Source: Bigelowiella natans CCMP2755
Lineage: Eukaryota > Cercozoa > Chlorarachniophyceae
Assembly: GCA_000320545.1 (NCBI GenBank)
Contig: ADNK01002097.1
Span: 1-61,454, forward strand
DNA: 61,454 bases
Direction of reading: 5' to 3'
Shown: piece after piece, positions 1 through 14,471 of the stretch
How positions within the stretch are numbered: position 1 is the first letter of the stretch
Layout of the letters: every line of letters begins with the position of its first letter
Program-made: the position numbers and the translations under genes
Notes under the pieces: model-generated
The model's database searches: none
Told to the model about the DNA's origin: nothing
The model's input: only the letters and a program-made list of their open reading frames with translations

Positions 1-645
1 CTCTAGTACATGCATGGATATTAGACATCGATTTAGCAATTATATATACATAGATATATCTAGAGTCAACAGTGAGGGATATTAAACCAATCATCCAGAT
101 AAATGCCACATGGTGGTTTACGGGTCTTCTCGTAACTGGTTGAAAGGTCAGCCTTAGTAGTCATTTAAATTATACCCATTAGTAATCTCTGTGAATCAAG
201 GGTGTGAATGTTTCGTCGGCGCGTGATTTAGGAGTTCAGTGGAAATTGCCCCCATCGCCACCAAATTCTGATAGGAAACACCGGGGCAGAATGAGTCACA
301 GCGAGAGAGAGCGAGAGAGAGAGAGAGAGAGAATAATTAATCAATAATCACCATCATCAAAAACAACTTAAACCGACTCGAACAAGAAAAACAATGCATA
401 CGAGGATCATTTTTTTAAATCTAAATGAAAATATCTTCCATCGTCATCGTCGTCATCGTTATCACCATCATCATCATCATCATCATCATCATCTTTGCTA
501 GTACTGTTGTTATCACCTTAAACAATCCACGTTTGAGCTGTTCACTACGCTTTGTATACAAGCTTCCCGATCTGCCTCGGCAAGGCTAGCGAATTGGAAC
601 TAATAATAATAAAAAGCAAAATTACCAACAGCAACATCAAAGTAT

Positions 646-677
<32 letters not shown>

Positions 678-928
678 CACGTTCGGTTTCGGCATCTGTA
701 TTTAGAAAAATGAAGGAAAAATCATTTAAGAATAGGAAAAATAGTTTGCACTATTACAAAATATGACGACGATGAATATATCTCACGAACGAATGATGCA
801 GAGAACTTCATCATCCATTCCCATCAAAGTGAAAAATAGACAAAACGACAAACATTTAAGTAGAAGGTACTACAAATGAGTAGGTACTATCCGCTATAGC
901 ATCCACTTAAGCGCAAGGAGAATGGATT

Positions 929-972
<44 letters not shown>

Positions 973-1082
973 GCATCATCCCCCATCCCCCCCCATTGAA
1001 CCAACGAACGAACAAAGGACCGCAATCAACCCTATTATCATGAGGGGGTATTATTATTATTATTATTATTGTTATTATTGTA

Positions 1083-1116
<34 letters not shown>

Positions 1117-1568
1117 CTACTACTACTACCTCTCCACAGTTACAAGCTGCATTATTAATGGCAATGCATTGTGAGCTTTCATCTGGCCACATAAAATATC
1201 CCCCACTCGTTACATTCGTCTAAAGAGCATCATAGAGGAGGAGGAGGAGGAGGAAGAAGAAGGGTAGCAGCAGATTATAGGTGATAATGATGATGATATA
1301 TATTGGGATTGTACCCTTTAGATAAACCATATCATCACACTGATCATATAAGTGCGGAGTGTGTGACAAATAAGGAAAACTATAGCTACTGACTCTTTAC
1401 TGTTGTTGTTGTACTTACCGTTGAGTTGAATGAAGCAATAAGATTATCCGGGAACAAATCGATACAGAACGCTGTCCCACTAACACATCGGTAGTAATAG
1501 TAGTGTTAGTATTGGTATTAGTAGTAGTAGTAGTAGCAGTCGTGGTCATACATATACGTGTGTACACT

Positions 1569-1599
<31 letters not shown>

Positions 1600-1708
1600 A
1601 TACACATACACACACACATACACATATATATAAAGAGCAGGAGAAGCATATTACACATGACTAAGACGAAGGTCCACATTAACATGCAAACGTCGTTTCA
1701 TTGATGTA

Positions 1709-1740
<32 letters not shown>

Positions 1741-2879
1741 AATTGTCTATAATTCGCTTATAAAATAGTATATTTTATGATGAATCAGGGGTATACAATA
1801 TTATCAAGATGTCCATCATATACATTTAATATATAAATGATAAATATATGCTGCTGCATCATGCTGTTTAATCATCATTCCCTTCTGTGTACTAAATAAC
1901 GACTCCTACCATGGTATAACTTCTGCCAACTAACAAATAACCCCAACCCTAACTTCTACTACCTAGTTGTTTTCAGTTCTTCGCAAGGGGCCAAATCAAA
2001 GCTAATGATGATAAGTAGAAGTAGTGGTAGGAGAAGTATTCCAGAAGAGTAAATTACTACCCATCATTACTTTGAATGAACACAATGATGACTGCTAGTA
2101 TCATCCCTCTCGAGAGATGATACTATCTTAAATGACTACTACTACTTATAGCTATTAACATTATGTCAATTGAGTAGTAAGTGAATATAAGTATTACTTT
2201 GTGTACTCGATGACAAAAACCCATGTGAGGAAGTAAAAGTAGCAAAGAATCTTTAAAGACAACCAAACCTCCCACCTATATCAGCACCATTAGAACAAGT
2301 AGATCATAGGAAGAAGAAGAAGAAGAAGAAGAAGAAGAAGAAGATGCTGATGAGCAAAGGCTATCAAAAGAAGAAATACTTTAACTATTCACTAGTACAC
2401 TCACGTGTTCTGTGTACTTCCCTCCTCTCCTTTTGTACAAGATGATCTATTTTATAGTCCTTCTCTTCTCTCACCATCATCATTTACACCATAAAACTAC
2501 TAAGAGTCAACTCCTCCTTCCTTCCTTCTTCAATCCTAATGTTACTCTCCAATTTCCTATTATTCCTTCCTCCTTCTTCCCCATGTTAGTCCGATTTCCT
2601 TTTTTCCCTTCTTCTTCATCACATATCGTTTTCAACAAGTTATAGTAGTAGTAGTAATATTAATAGGTCATTGATTGATTGTTATTACCAGAAATCAAAT
2701 GTACCAGATGTCAAACGCACACAGCAACAATGTGTAGGTTGGCACCTAAGTGGAAGGAGGATTCCACAACAGGAGGAGGAGGAGGAGGAGGAGGAGGAGG
2801 AGAGAGAAGAGAAGAAACAAGATAGATAAATGGAAGAAAACAAGGTAAATTCGTAATTATTAGGACACATTCATTATAT

Positions 2880-2920
<41 letters not shown>

Positions 2921-3316
2921 GCTACTTTTGCAGTGAAAAAAAGAATGAATTAGTGGAAAAACATGGTGTTTAGTGCATTATTGTCATCATTATTTCTAAA
3001 TCATTTTTCTTCTTATTCTTACGGAATGCAATCTCCTTTGAGAGGCGATAACAACGCTTGTTTCTTTAGATTTTCAGTTTCTTCTTCCTGATGAATAAAG
3101 GAGAAGGGGCAAGAGGTACACGTCGGATACACACGCACACGCACATACAAACATATAAACATATAATAAATATATTTAACATAAATATATATAATCAGCG
3201 TGTGTGTTTTTTGTGTTCTGTGTTTGTTCGTTACAGACAAACATATAGTAGTGAGTGACTACTAATCCCTAGATCACTAGAATAATACTTGATACTCGAT
3301 GATCAGTGCATATGGG

Positions 3317-3356
<40 letters not shown>

Positions 3357-3670
3357 CTTTTATATATAAAGTATCGAGTGGATATATCGATCAGTGCTTT
3401 TGGGGTTGCTGCGAACAATTTCTACAAGCATTGGCCACCATCTATTACTACTACTAGTAGTAGTATAGTAGCAATATTTCAATTACTTCGCTTTTCTTTC
3501 GGATGTAATACTCAGCATCCCTAAGCTGTTCCTCAAACTGAATATCATGGGTATATATATATATATATATATATATCATGAGTAGTAGAAATCATTTATC
3601 TGTTTTCTTCTTCTCATACAACTTATCAACGGTTTATCTGTTTTATTGTTTTTAAACATACAACTTATTA
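1..3670. repeat. Microsatellite-rich stretch without a supported gene
   Basis: No exon with credible composition was found on either strand. The stretch holds many simple repeats: (GA)n near 300-331, (ATC)n near 465-492, (TAG)n near 643-676, (CT)n 931-968, (CA)n 1085-1113 and 1568-1594, (ACT)n near 1710-1740, (AAG)n 2311-2343, (GAG)n near 2773-2801, (TA)n 2887-2917, 3319-3353 and 3551-3576. Open frames here are polyserine, polytyrosine or polyleucine readings of these repeats and are not called as genes. Confidence 0.7.
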
Positions 3671-4788
3671 TCAACGGACCTTCCATTTCTCTCCGACGAA
3701 CTTCGCTCTCTCCACTTCCTCCTTTCTCTGATGATGATGATCACGACAAGTTTCAACAATACGGTTATATGTCAGAGACTCAATAATAGATGATAATAAT
3801 AATAATACAATATGATAGATAGCAGCTGCAGAGTGGTTCGAATCATCATTTTCTACTGTATCATTGCTTACATCTAAGCCATCGTTGTCCTCCCATTCCC
3901 CTGTTATAAAATCAGTATATTATAGCAATCACGGATGCGCTTTATATGGCGAAAAGCCTTGGTTATGCCGTCTTTCTAATTGGCTGTTCTTATGTGATTA
4001 TTATTATCACCAGAAGTAGATCTTTGCGCAGCTAGTTCGTCTCTCTTTGCAGCATTATTCGGAGAATCATCTAGACCAACCGCTACTCCCAAACCAGGAA
4101 TTTTCTTGCTATGGTGTTCCTCGTTTCTTCCCCTTGCTGTCGTTCTTGATTTTCCCCTCCCCAGCCACGATTTAAGACCAACCATCCTATCGATGTATTG
4201 AATTTTGAGTGAATACGTTTTTGAGAATGTTTGTGTGTGTGTTGAATTATCAAATGAACAGAAGATCTACATAAATAAACATCTAAACTAACTTAATAAC
4301 CATTTGGAGAAGCCTTCAGGGGATTCATCCTTCGGGCCTGTTGTGTCGATTATGAAAATAATATTCAGATTACAGGTGGATGTGTCCTGCTGTTATGACG
4401 AACGATGATAATAAAAAGTAGCGGTGATAATGATTCGTTGCTCTGATGATCGTGCACAATAGAAAGGAATCTAAAGTATTGACTTAAATGGAGCAAATAA
4501 ATGTTTATGTATAAAAGTGTGGTTACAGACCTACAGCCTCAGATCGTTCGATGTCATCGGTGTCGTTATGTTCTATAAAGGCATCATCATTTCCGTTAAC
4601 TTCTCAATCATGAACCCATAGTCAAACAATATCACGTTCAAACAAACCTCGGGGTCGAGTATCAAAGCCTTCATTTTCATGATTCCCCTTTCGTGCATGT
4701 GCACGATCCGCTTGGATCCCATGCTTGGTATCCATTTATTCCTCCTCTTCAGAATGAATTTTACCGTAGTGTGGCTATCCAAATCCAA
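3671..4788 (-). CDS. Hypothetical protein, spliced, 5' end unresolved
   Basis: Two exons join in phase: 4185-4011 (begins MVGLKSWLGRGKS, basic) and 3900-3671 (begins GEWEDNDGLDV, acid-rich, then a short hydrophobic patch, ends KWKVR stop). The intron has a GTGATA donor and an AACAG acceptor, and together the exons give 134 codons plus a stop. A further open segment at about 4776-4590 (VKFILKRRNKWIPSMGS.. to ..FDYGFMIEK) could be an upstream exon: an AA|GTTAAC donor would join in phase to the acceptor just before the 4185 ATG. I do not recognise the family. The gene is divergent from the FKBP gene. The two-exon core is fairly convincing; the upstream exon is a guess. Confidence 0.5.
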
Positions 4789-5154
4789 TAATCAATGGGG
4801 ATTAGTCTATGCGACATCTCAATTTCAAGAAAACTGTACCAAAATTCAGGATTTAAAATATTAAAGCGACATGCTTGGGTCTAGCTGGTTTAAAAAGTTC
4901 AAAAATGGGACTACATGATCTTTTGTTCACCTGAGACATACTACGTCGTATGTCGCATGTATAAAATGAATAAGAATTATCGATACATTAGTTATATGAG
5001 GCAAAATTAGGATGCGACATGTGGTCGTTGTTGTCTTATATAAGATATATAGTCGGATACTAAGCTTAGACTTGTTGTTTTTGTCGTCGTTTTCAGCCAC
5101 AGGACGTCGTAGTACACATACCATACCACCCTCGTGCTACAAGACCAATTTTCG
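4789..5154. promoter_or_regulatory. Short 5'-5' gap between hypothetical gene and FKBP
   Basis: This AT-rich gap separates two divergent genes and probably carries both promoters. No TATA box or named element could be assigned. Microsatellites are scarce here compared with the introns nearby. Confidence 0.35.
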
Positions 5155-7205
5155 ATGGCACCCTGCAGTTCTTCTTCGCGTGCCGTTGCTCTTGCACTTT
5201 TGGCTTTTGCCGTTGCTTTAACTTTCGTCCAGTATCCATCCGCTCCATCTGCATGTGAGTTGCTAGAGTTAGAACCGTGTTGTACGCGTTAGAAATGCAA
5301 TGTTGTCGATAAATGGAGTAATTACGTTGTGGGAACAGCAGTGTCTAGCACGATCAATGAAGACATCTATGAGTACTTTTTAGCCAGACTGGGGCAGCAG
5401 TAGAAGAAAGACCGTCTTCCTCACTCTATGAGAACCTGCAAGCTGTTTTCGAATTGTAATGGCCGTGTCTCCTTCATTTTGTTGCTATGCCATTGCATTG
5501 CCGTGCTGTCTCCTCTTCATTCTGGCTTAGTTGTCTTTCTCTTCCGACGTTCTTTCTCGACCAAAGAGAAACAAGTACGAAGAGTTAAGGACAATAAAGT
5601 TGTTAGAAGTCAGCAGAAGCATGCAATGGCTTGTGGGACGAAATATTGCGACGACAAGTGCCATAATCAATGCTACGATGGCAGCTTACAGGGTTTATCG
5701 TGGGGTGGTGATAGATGATCCGCTCTTCTCTGCTGCTTCGTTTATGTCTGAATCAAGGCGAATCTGAGATCTTTAAATTTAATACTTGCATGGCTGCATG
5801 AAAGCGACGACTTTAGTTGACAAGACGTACGTCTCTTCTTCTCTTTATTATTCTAAACTAATTCCAGCAACCAGCATTTCTAAAAGCAGCCGCCGCATTG
5901 CTTCTAATGTGGCCACAAGAAGATCAGTACTTTTCGGTGTAGGAGGTGTCTCTCTTGCTTCCTCCACAATTGCATCGAAAGGAAATATTGCTCGTGCAGG
6001 TTATTCTCATAAAATGATATACTAAATTGCATTTGAGAAAAGAGTGAGGTGAGAGGCTTATGAAGAAAAACAAAGTCTTTTTCCACAGAATATATACATA
6101 ACATGTGTGGGTGTGGGTGTGGGTGGTGGAGTACTTGCATGGCATTCCCACATACACTGTAATCCTAGAGTAGAGCCGACATCTGCTATGTGCTATTAAC
6201 CTCCTGTTCTCTACTACCTTTTCATACTTCTGTCGGTAGATGATTCGTTCACTACTTCACCTTCTGGATTACAGTAATGACAGACATTCAGTGCAAAATT
6301 AGAGTATGGTTATATTCGTAGTTTCAAATGTCTTTCAGGTACGCGGAACTAGTGGAGGGCAGTGGTAAACAGCCAACTGCGGGACAATTAGTTAAAGTGA
6401 GCAGTTGTTCAGAAACATGCTAGCATTAGAGGAAAACGGTTTAAAATCAATGATGTATAATATCCAGGTTCACTACACAGGGTGGCTGAATGGTTTCGAA
6501 TCGCAGGGAAAGAAATTTGACTCTAGTCGCGACCGGTAATTGAGTGGTCATTGTCAAATACTTATGTCATGTTTTCGTGTCTAAAACTGTAGAGCCATAA
6601 TCATCATCTTCATCATCATCATCATCATCACCGCCACCATCGTTTTAATTAGTGGCCGCCCTCTGAGCTTCAAAGTTGGAACTGGTCAGGTCATCAAAGG
6701 CTGGGATGAAGTATGTAACCAAATAAACATTCTCAGTCCGAATAAGAAGCGTCTTATGGAAGTATAGTTTAACATGGACACTGCTATCCACCAATAATTA
6801 ACACAAGAATGAAAAATCAATAGTATCAATATTAATACTATTATTAAAACTATAGAAGAAGTTTTAGTTTGCTCGTTGAACCCTCCTCTTTGTCTCACAA
6901 ATAGTAATCTATCTTTAAAAGGGCATTCTAGGTATGAAGGTAGGAGGACGACGACGCCTGATTATCCCTTCGCAGGTAGAAAGTATTAAACAATAATATC
7001 TCGAGAAATGATGATGATAAAGTGTTTTATTGTAACACCTGTCCAATCTTAAACTAACAGCTTGCCTATGGGAAGCGGGGAGCTGGAGGTGTCATCCCTC
7101 CCGGTACGTACGACTATCTCAATTTCTTAAATTCACTGTTACATGGGAAAAAGTTTTTTAATAATATATTTTACAGTTGAATTGAAACTACTTGCACTGA
7201 ATTGA
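5155..7205 (+). CDS. Thylakoid-lumen FKBP-type peptidyl-prolyl isomerase
   Basis: Likely a peptidyl-prolyl cis-trans isomerase of the plastid lumen. Exon 1 (5155-5254) encodes a 33-residue secretory signal peptide (MAPCSSSSRAVALALLAFA..). The next exon (5868 to about 6000) carries a basic transit-like stretch and a twin-arginine motif, ATRRSVLFGVGG, followed by an A/S-rich segment, as in Tat-imported lumenal proteins. The FKBP domain follows in exons about 6339-6396, 6468-6535, 6653-6710, 6931-6975, 7061-7103 and 7177-7205: VHYTGWLNGFESQGKKFDSS, FKVGTGQVIKGWDE, GMKVGGRRRLIIPSQ, LAYGKRGAGGVIPP, VELKLLALN stop. Phases close from 6468 to the stop. The junction between 6000 and 6339 is unresolved, and the residues usually found between IPP and VELL (NATLxFD) are missing in my model, so a microexon may lie in 7104-7176. 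Confidence 0.85.
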
Positions 7206-8918
7206 GTTGATCTTCTCTTTCTTCTTGCTACGCATAATTCGACTGTCGAATACTGTGTTGACATTTCTGGGTCGAAGATTCAACTCTTTACTTTGATGGT
7301 AATATGAGATAACATCGCAACAAATATCATCAGTGCTATGAAAAATAAGCATACGTTTCTCCGTCATACCCTGTAAACAATATCATAACCATTGATGATG
7401 TGTTATTCTACACCAAACATAGTCGAGCTTGTCGGGATTGCTTACTAAGCACCATCCACGGAGAATAGGGGCTTCTGGGCCTTCAGTAAAGATCTATCTT
7501 CGAACGAGTTAAACATTTGTCAAATTTCGCAGCACGCATGCATGTAGAGGCACGGGCAAGTATGAAGCACATTGTATGACATCTAACCTTGGTACATATA
7601 GTCTGTACGTTGGTATGGTACTGAATTGTCGTGAAGTACTTGTTTCATCATCATGCGTCGTAGCCCAATTGCATGTCCGATGCTATTCTGAATCGCCTAT
7701 GCCCGTTCAGCGGGCTACTACTCTGCTAGTACTACTGAGTCACAGCACGTAGTACTCTATGCTGTCACATAGCATGCATCTAGGCAGCATCTTCCACAAA
7801 GTCTGTATCGCCATAGCTTTAGTTGCACTAGTGCATGCCATGAGGCTACATCTACTAGAAGAGCGATCTTGTGTGCGTTGACACACAAAATGATAAAATG
7901 ATACGCCGGTCCTGCTAACGGTGTGCTGGCTAGTAGTTATAAGTGCACATGATATGAACAGTCACATGCACATGATATCGAAGATCGACAAACGTGCGCC
8001 GGTGTGTGTCGTGCTGGCGCTGCTATTGTCATCAGATCGAGGGGGCAGCTCCACCAGATTAGAGGCGGCTAGGCGATATAGACATTAATGTCCATATAGC
8101 GACTGTTCATTTATGCTTGCTTGACCTCTTTGCCGCTTGCCTAAGCACAGCAGCTACGTACAGCACTCACAATTTGCCTGTATGCTAGTACGCTGTATGT
8201 TGGTTTCTGCTGTCATCATGATTAGCAGACAAGGTGTACGATACACACGACACTGTACTAGTGTACATGTGCTACATGTTATGATAATTGTTAATGATCA
8301 TTATGTCGTATACATTGTACATTGTGTCTATTGTTAGCAGTTATGTGCTTCATGCATGCATGCGCAAAAGCATCCATATCAGCGTGTATGTTGGATGGCT
8401 GCTGTATGTTACATGTAGCATAGTCATCTGCAGCAGTGTACGGCGCTTTCGTCGCTCACAATTTTGTCTAGATGTGCATATGTGTGTACACACACAGCGA
8501 CTGCTTGACTGCAATGTATAATGCATAGCGGATTTTAGTCCTATTGCTAGATTGGTCCTAATGATCAATGACGAGACCATTGTTACAGATCCAGCACCCA
8601 AGACCCATAGCCTGCTATGCTAGGTATGCGTAGCTTATCGCGGTGACGCAGCAGTTTTGATGTCACCGTGCATAGTTGATCGATCGTCATGTGTGTATGC
8701 ATTCGTATATATTCGAACACATGCAAATGGGTATTGCTAATGGTTAACATTCAAATTGTATAACAACGACATTAGACACTGTTCGCATGATGTATTCCAT
8801 GTATGATGTGAACATTGTGTCTTAAGTAATACATACCTCGAACACTTTAAATTTTACGTCTATATCATAAATATTCTATACATGTTATAACATTGTATAG
8901 TCGACCATGTCTCTACGC
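7206..8918. other. Convergent 3'-3' spacer, STR-poor, palindrome-word rich
   Basis: This lies between the ends of FKBP (+) and U1-C (-). From about 7,500 the sequence loses microsatellites and becomes a mix of short self-complementary words (GCATGC, CATG, TAGC, GTAC), for example around 7535-7550 and 8351-8362. Small open frames at 8137-8601 show no domain or splice support. No RNA gene was recognised. Confidence 0.5.
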
Positions 8919-9542
8919 TCATACATTTAGTGTCATGAGAAACAATGTGGACATCATGCAGATTACTACCCACAAAAATAGCTTTTTCCTGGTGGATGAA
9001 AATGTGTTCATTCTTCTAGTAAGAATTACACATTTTCCAAAGATATTATGAGGTTTCTGTGTGTATGTCATGACGAGGCGCAGTAAGAGAATAATGATCA
9101 CCAAAGAGTAGGGAGTACTCTGCATCCCAGGGCCAATACCTCGAGGTCCTGGTTCATTTGAAACGAAAGGCAATCTTTCTTCCCCAGGGTGATCACCACG
9201 TGGTCCCTTAGGTGGAAAATCAGGTGCAGCCATTGCACCCATGCTTGAAGTAACGAATTGAGGTTCTTCATATTCCCAATCGCTGAACGAAGACACAACC
9301 TCGCCTCCGAAAGGAAGCGACGCATTATAGTGGTTAGCTTTGTCAACTAGGCCTGGAAATCGCTGTTGCTGCATTCTTTCATACATGATATGGGCGAGTT
9401 CCTTTTGTGAGGCCAATCCAAGCTGATTGTAATACGTGTAGACATTCTCCAGGTGTTTGCGGCCTACGCAATGCTGCTTTCGGCCACCCTGATTGTCATG
9501 CGTAAGGTATATATCACAGTACTCACAATAGAAGCGCCCCAT
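8919..9542 (-). CDS. U1 small nuclear ribonucleoprotein C (U1-C)
   Basis: U1-C is the U1 snRNP subunit that stabilises pairing of U1 snRNA with the 5' splice site. The product starts [17 protein letters not shown] and carries the zf-U1 finger with Cys6, Cys9, His24 and His30 in the expected positions, followed by the RKHLENVxxYY helix typical of U1-C. A Pro/Gly-rich segment ([16 protein letters not shown]..) comes next, also usual. After about residue 140 (GPGMQ) the frame turns into low-quality sequence ([11 protein letters not shown]..), so the true C terminus is probably reached through an intron whose acceptor I could not place, or the reading ends near there. The start ATG at 9542 is clear. 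It is divergent from the CDPK gene. Confidence 0.88.
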   Translation of the reverse strand: MGRFYCEYCDIYLTHDNQGGRKQHCVGRKHLENVYTYYNQLGLASQKELAHIMYERMQQQRFPGLVDKANHYNASLPFGGEVVSSFSDWEYEEPQFVTSSMGAMAAPDFPPKGPRGDHPGEERLPFVSNEPGPRGIGPGMQSTPYSLVIIILLLRLVMTYTQKPHNIFGKCVILTRRMNTFSSTRKKLFLWVVICMMSTLFLMTLNV

Positions 9543-10164
9543 CCAATCGCCTTAGGCATTGGTTGCTTTCGGTTCTAGTGATGACGGGAGCGGGTAGACA
9601 TGAGTCTTGTATCTTGGTGAGATGTGTGAGCAGTGTACGATGATTGCGATGAAGATGATGAATGGGTGATGTACGGGTGGGTGATGAACAATGATGAATA
9701 ACCCGAGATAATGTTGATGATGATGATGATGATGACGACAAATAAAAAAAAGAGTGTTGTTGTTGTTGTTGTTGTAGTGGATGTTGTCTGATGAGCAATA
9801 TGATGATCAGGATATATCCTCATTGTTTTTTTTCCTCCCTATGTCATCATTCATTAAATTTTACGGCTCATCAAGATGGAAAAAGACACACCTCGTGCAG
9901 TCTTTTAACTAGATAGGTACTGTGGAATAATGATGTCGCAGTGGGAAAAAAATCTCAAATCCAACTTATTTAGACTCTAACCCTAAATCTGTTTTCTCTC
10001 TACTGCATGAGTTGAAGGCGCAATTGGCTTAATCCACTGTAAAATTCATGTCGCTTTATGTAAAGGTAGAGCGTTAATGCATTTTGAGGCATGTAAGGTC
10101 ATTAACCAAAGATCCCACCCCTCAACGCGAGGACCATCATCATCCGCAAGAGAGAGAGAGACAA
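9543..10164. promoter_or_regulatory. Divergent 5'-5' gap, U1-C / CDPK
   Basis: This 0.6 kb gap should carry both promoters. It contains short TTG/ATG microsatellites (9717-9775) on the U1-C side and a telobox-like AACCCTAA at 9979-9986. A GA-rich tract (10150-10161) lies just before the CDPK ATG. Assignment as a shared promoter region is inferred from gene orientation only. Confidence 0.35.
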
Positions 10165-13357
<3,193 letters not shown>

Positions 13358-14471
13358 TTACCACGTTAAGACTGTTTCTTCTAATTGGTATTTTGTGCAA
13401 ACTTGGATGTACTTTGGGCAATATTGCTACTAATCACAAAATCTATCTTCGACTAGAGAAGGTGAAAAAGAAGATTCGAGAAAGAAGGATTGATGTCATA
13501 TGGAATGAAAATATGCACACACACACACACACACACATGCAAAGATATGTGTATACATGTGCATACATTAGGATGATTGTTGGAAATCATTTTATCATTC
13601 ATCTCATATGCATGCACCTGCATAGTACATTTGCCATGCAGTTATTTGAGTAATAGAAGAACAGTGCCACGCACTTATCAGCATCACAAGATGCCATTGA
13701 TTGATTTTGAGTTGCGAGGCGCACAGACAGACTTGATCGCACATTGCAATGCAAGCCACAGCAAACTAATTTGGGATTGCTTTAGATTGGGCGCGCGCAT
13801 GCATCGCACTTCGCTCGATGCGCGCGCAAGTCTATCTAGATCGACGACGTACCACACGCACTCTAGCACTATGTGCATCTCAACGCCTGGCTAGCCATCT
13901 AGCCATATGCAAAACAGAGCGGCCACAGCGCTTGTGTTGAGTCTGTCGCCATTTGCCTAGCTTTGCCATCCTAGCATTACGTGCTTTGGCTGCATTTATT
14001 TATTGAATGCATGCATGCACATCCTGTCGTCGATAATGTCGCCAGCGCTAAAGCGCATTATTCTAGTATTGCATGCGCTGCTAAGCTATGCTACTGGCGC
14101 GCGCAGCCAGGCTTTTTTTTAAGTTGCGCAGTCAGTCGTCTCGTTTTTGGCGTGTACGTATATAGCTCACATGCAGTGCGCAGCATACTAGCTAGCTAGC
14201 ATGGTGTGCTAACACATTCACGTCGTGCGTGCCCGCGCATCCTAGCATCACAACACGTAGTCGCGTCCATGTGATGCAGGGCCAACTGCGCTGCTAGCTA
14301 GCTAGCTGATGCCCCGTGCTATGGCTGCGATATGACCACACCGTTGCAGCATTACGCTAGCACGCAATGCATCTAGGCATCACTAGATCACAGCTGAAGC
14401 GCATTCACATCGCACCGCCACGTTGGTCACTGGTCATTGTCACGTTTTCTGAGGATTTTGTGGATGTCATG
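13358..14471. other. Convergent 3'-3' spacer island, CpG- and palindrome-word rich
   Basis: This lies between the 3' ends of CDPK (+) and the METTL13-like gene (-). The first 150 bp are ordinary AT-rich 3' flank with one (CA)n. From about 13,600 the composition changes: GCGCGC, GCATGC, GCTAGC and TGCATGCATGCA words recur (13795-13830, 14008-14019, 14191-14200, 14293-14307). No coding sequence or RNA gene is supported. Confidence 0.55.

Noticed and set aside
887-1192. Open frames with polyVal, polyTyr, polyIle and polyArg runs
   Set aside because: They are direct translations of (CT)n, (CA)n and (TAT)n microsatellites on both strands, without start context, splice support or domain.
5428-5767. 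Two overlapping plus-strand frames between FKBP exons 1 and 2
   Set aside because: They might add an exon after the signal peptide, but direct joining of 5254 to 5868 is in phase and gives a sensible presequence. No transcript evidence is available to choose otherwise.
8137-8601. Small open frames in the FKBP/U1-C spacer
   Set aside because: Overlapping on both strands, Cys/Val/Tyr-rich, no ATG context or domain; they follow from the word composition of the island.
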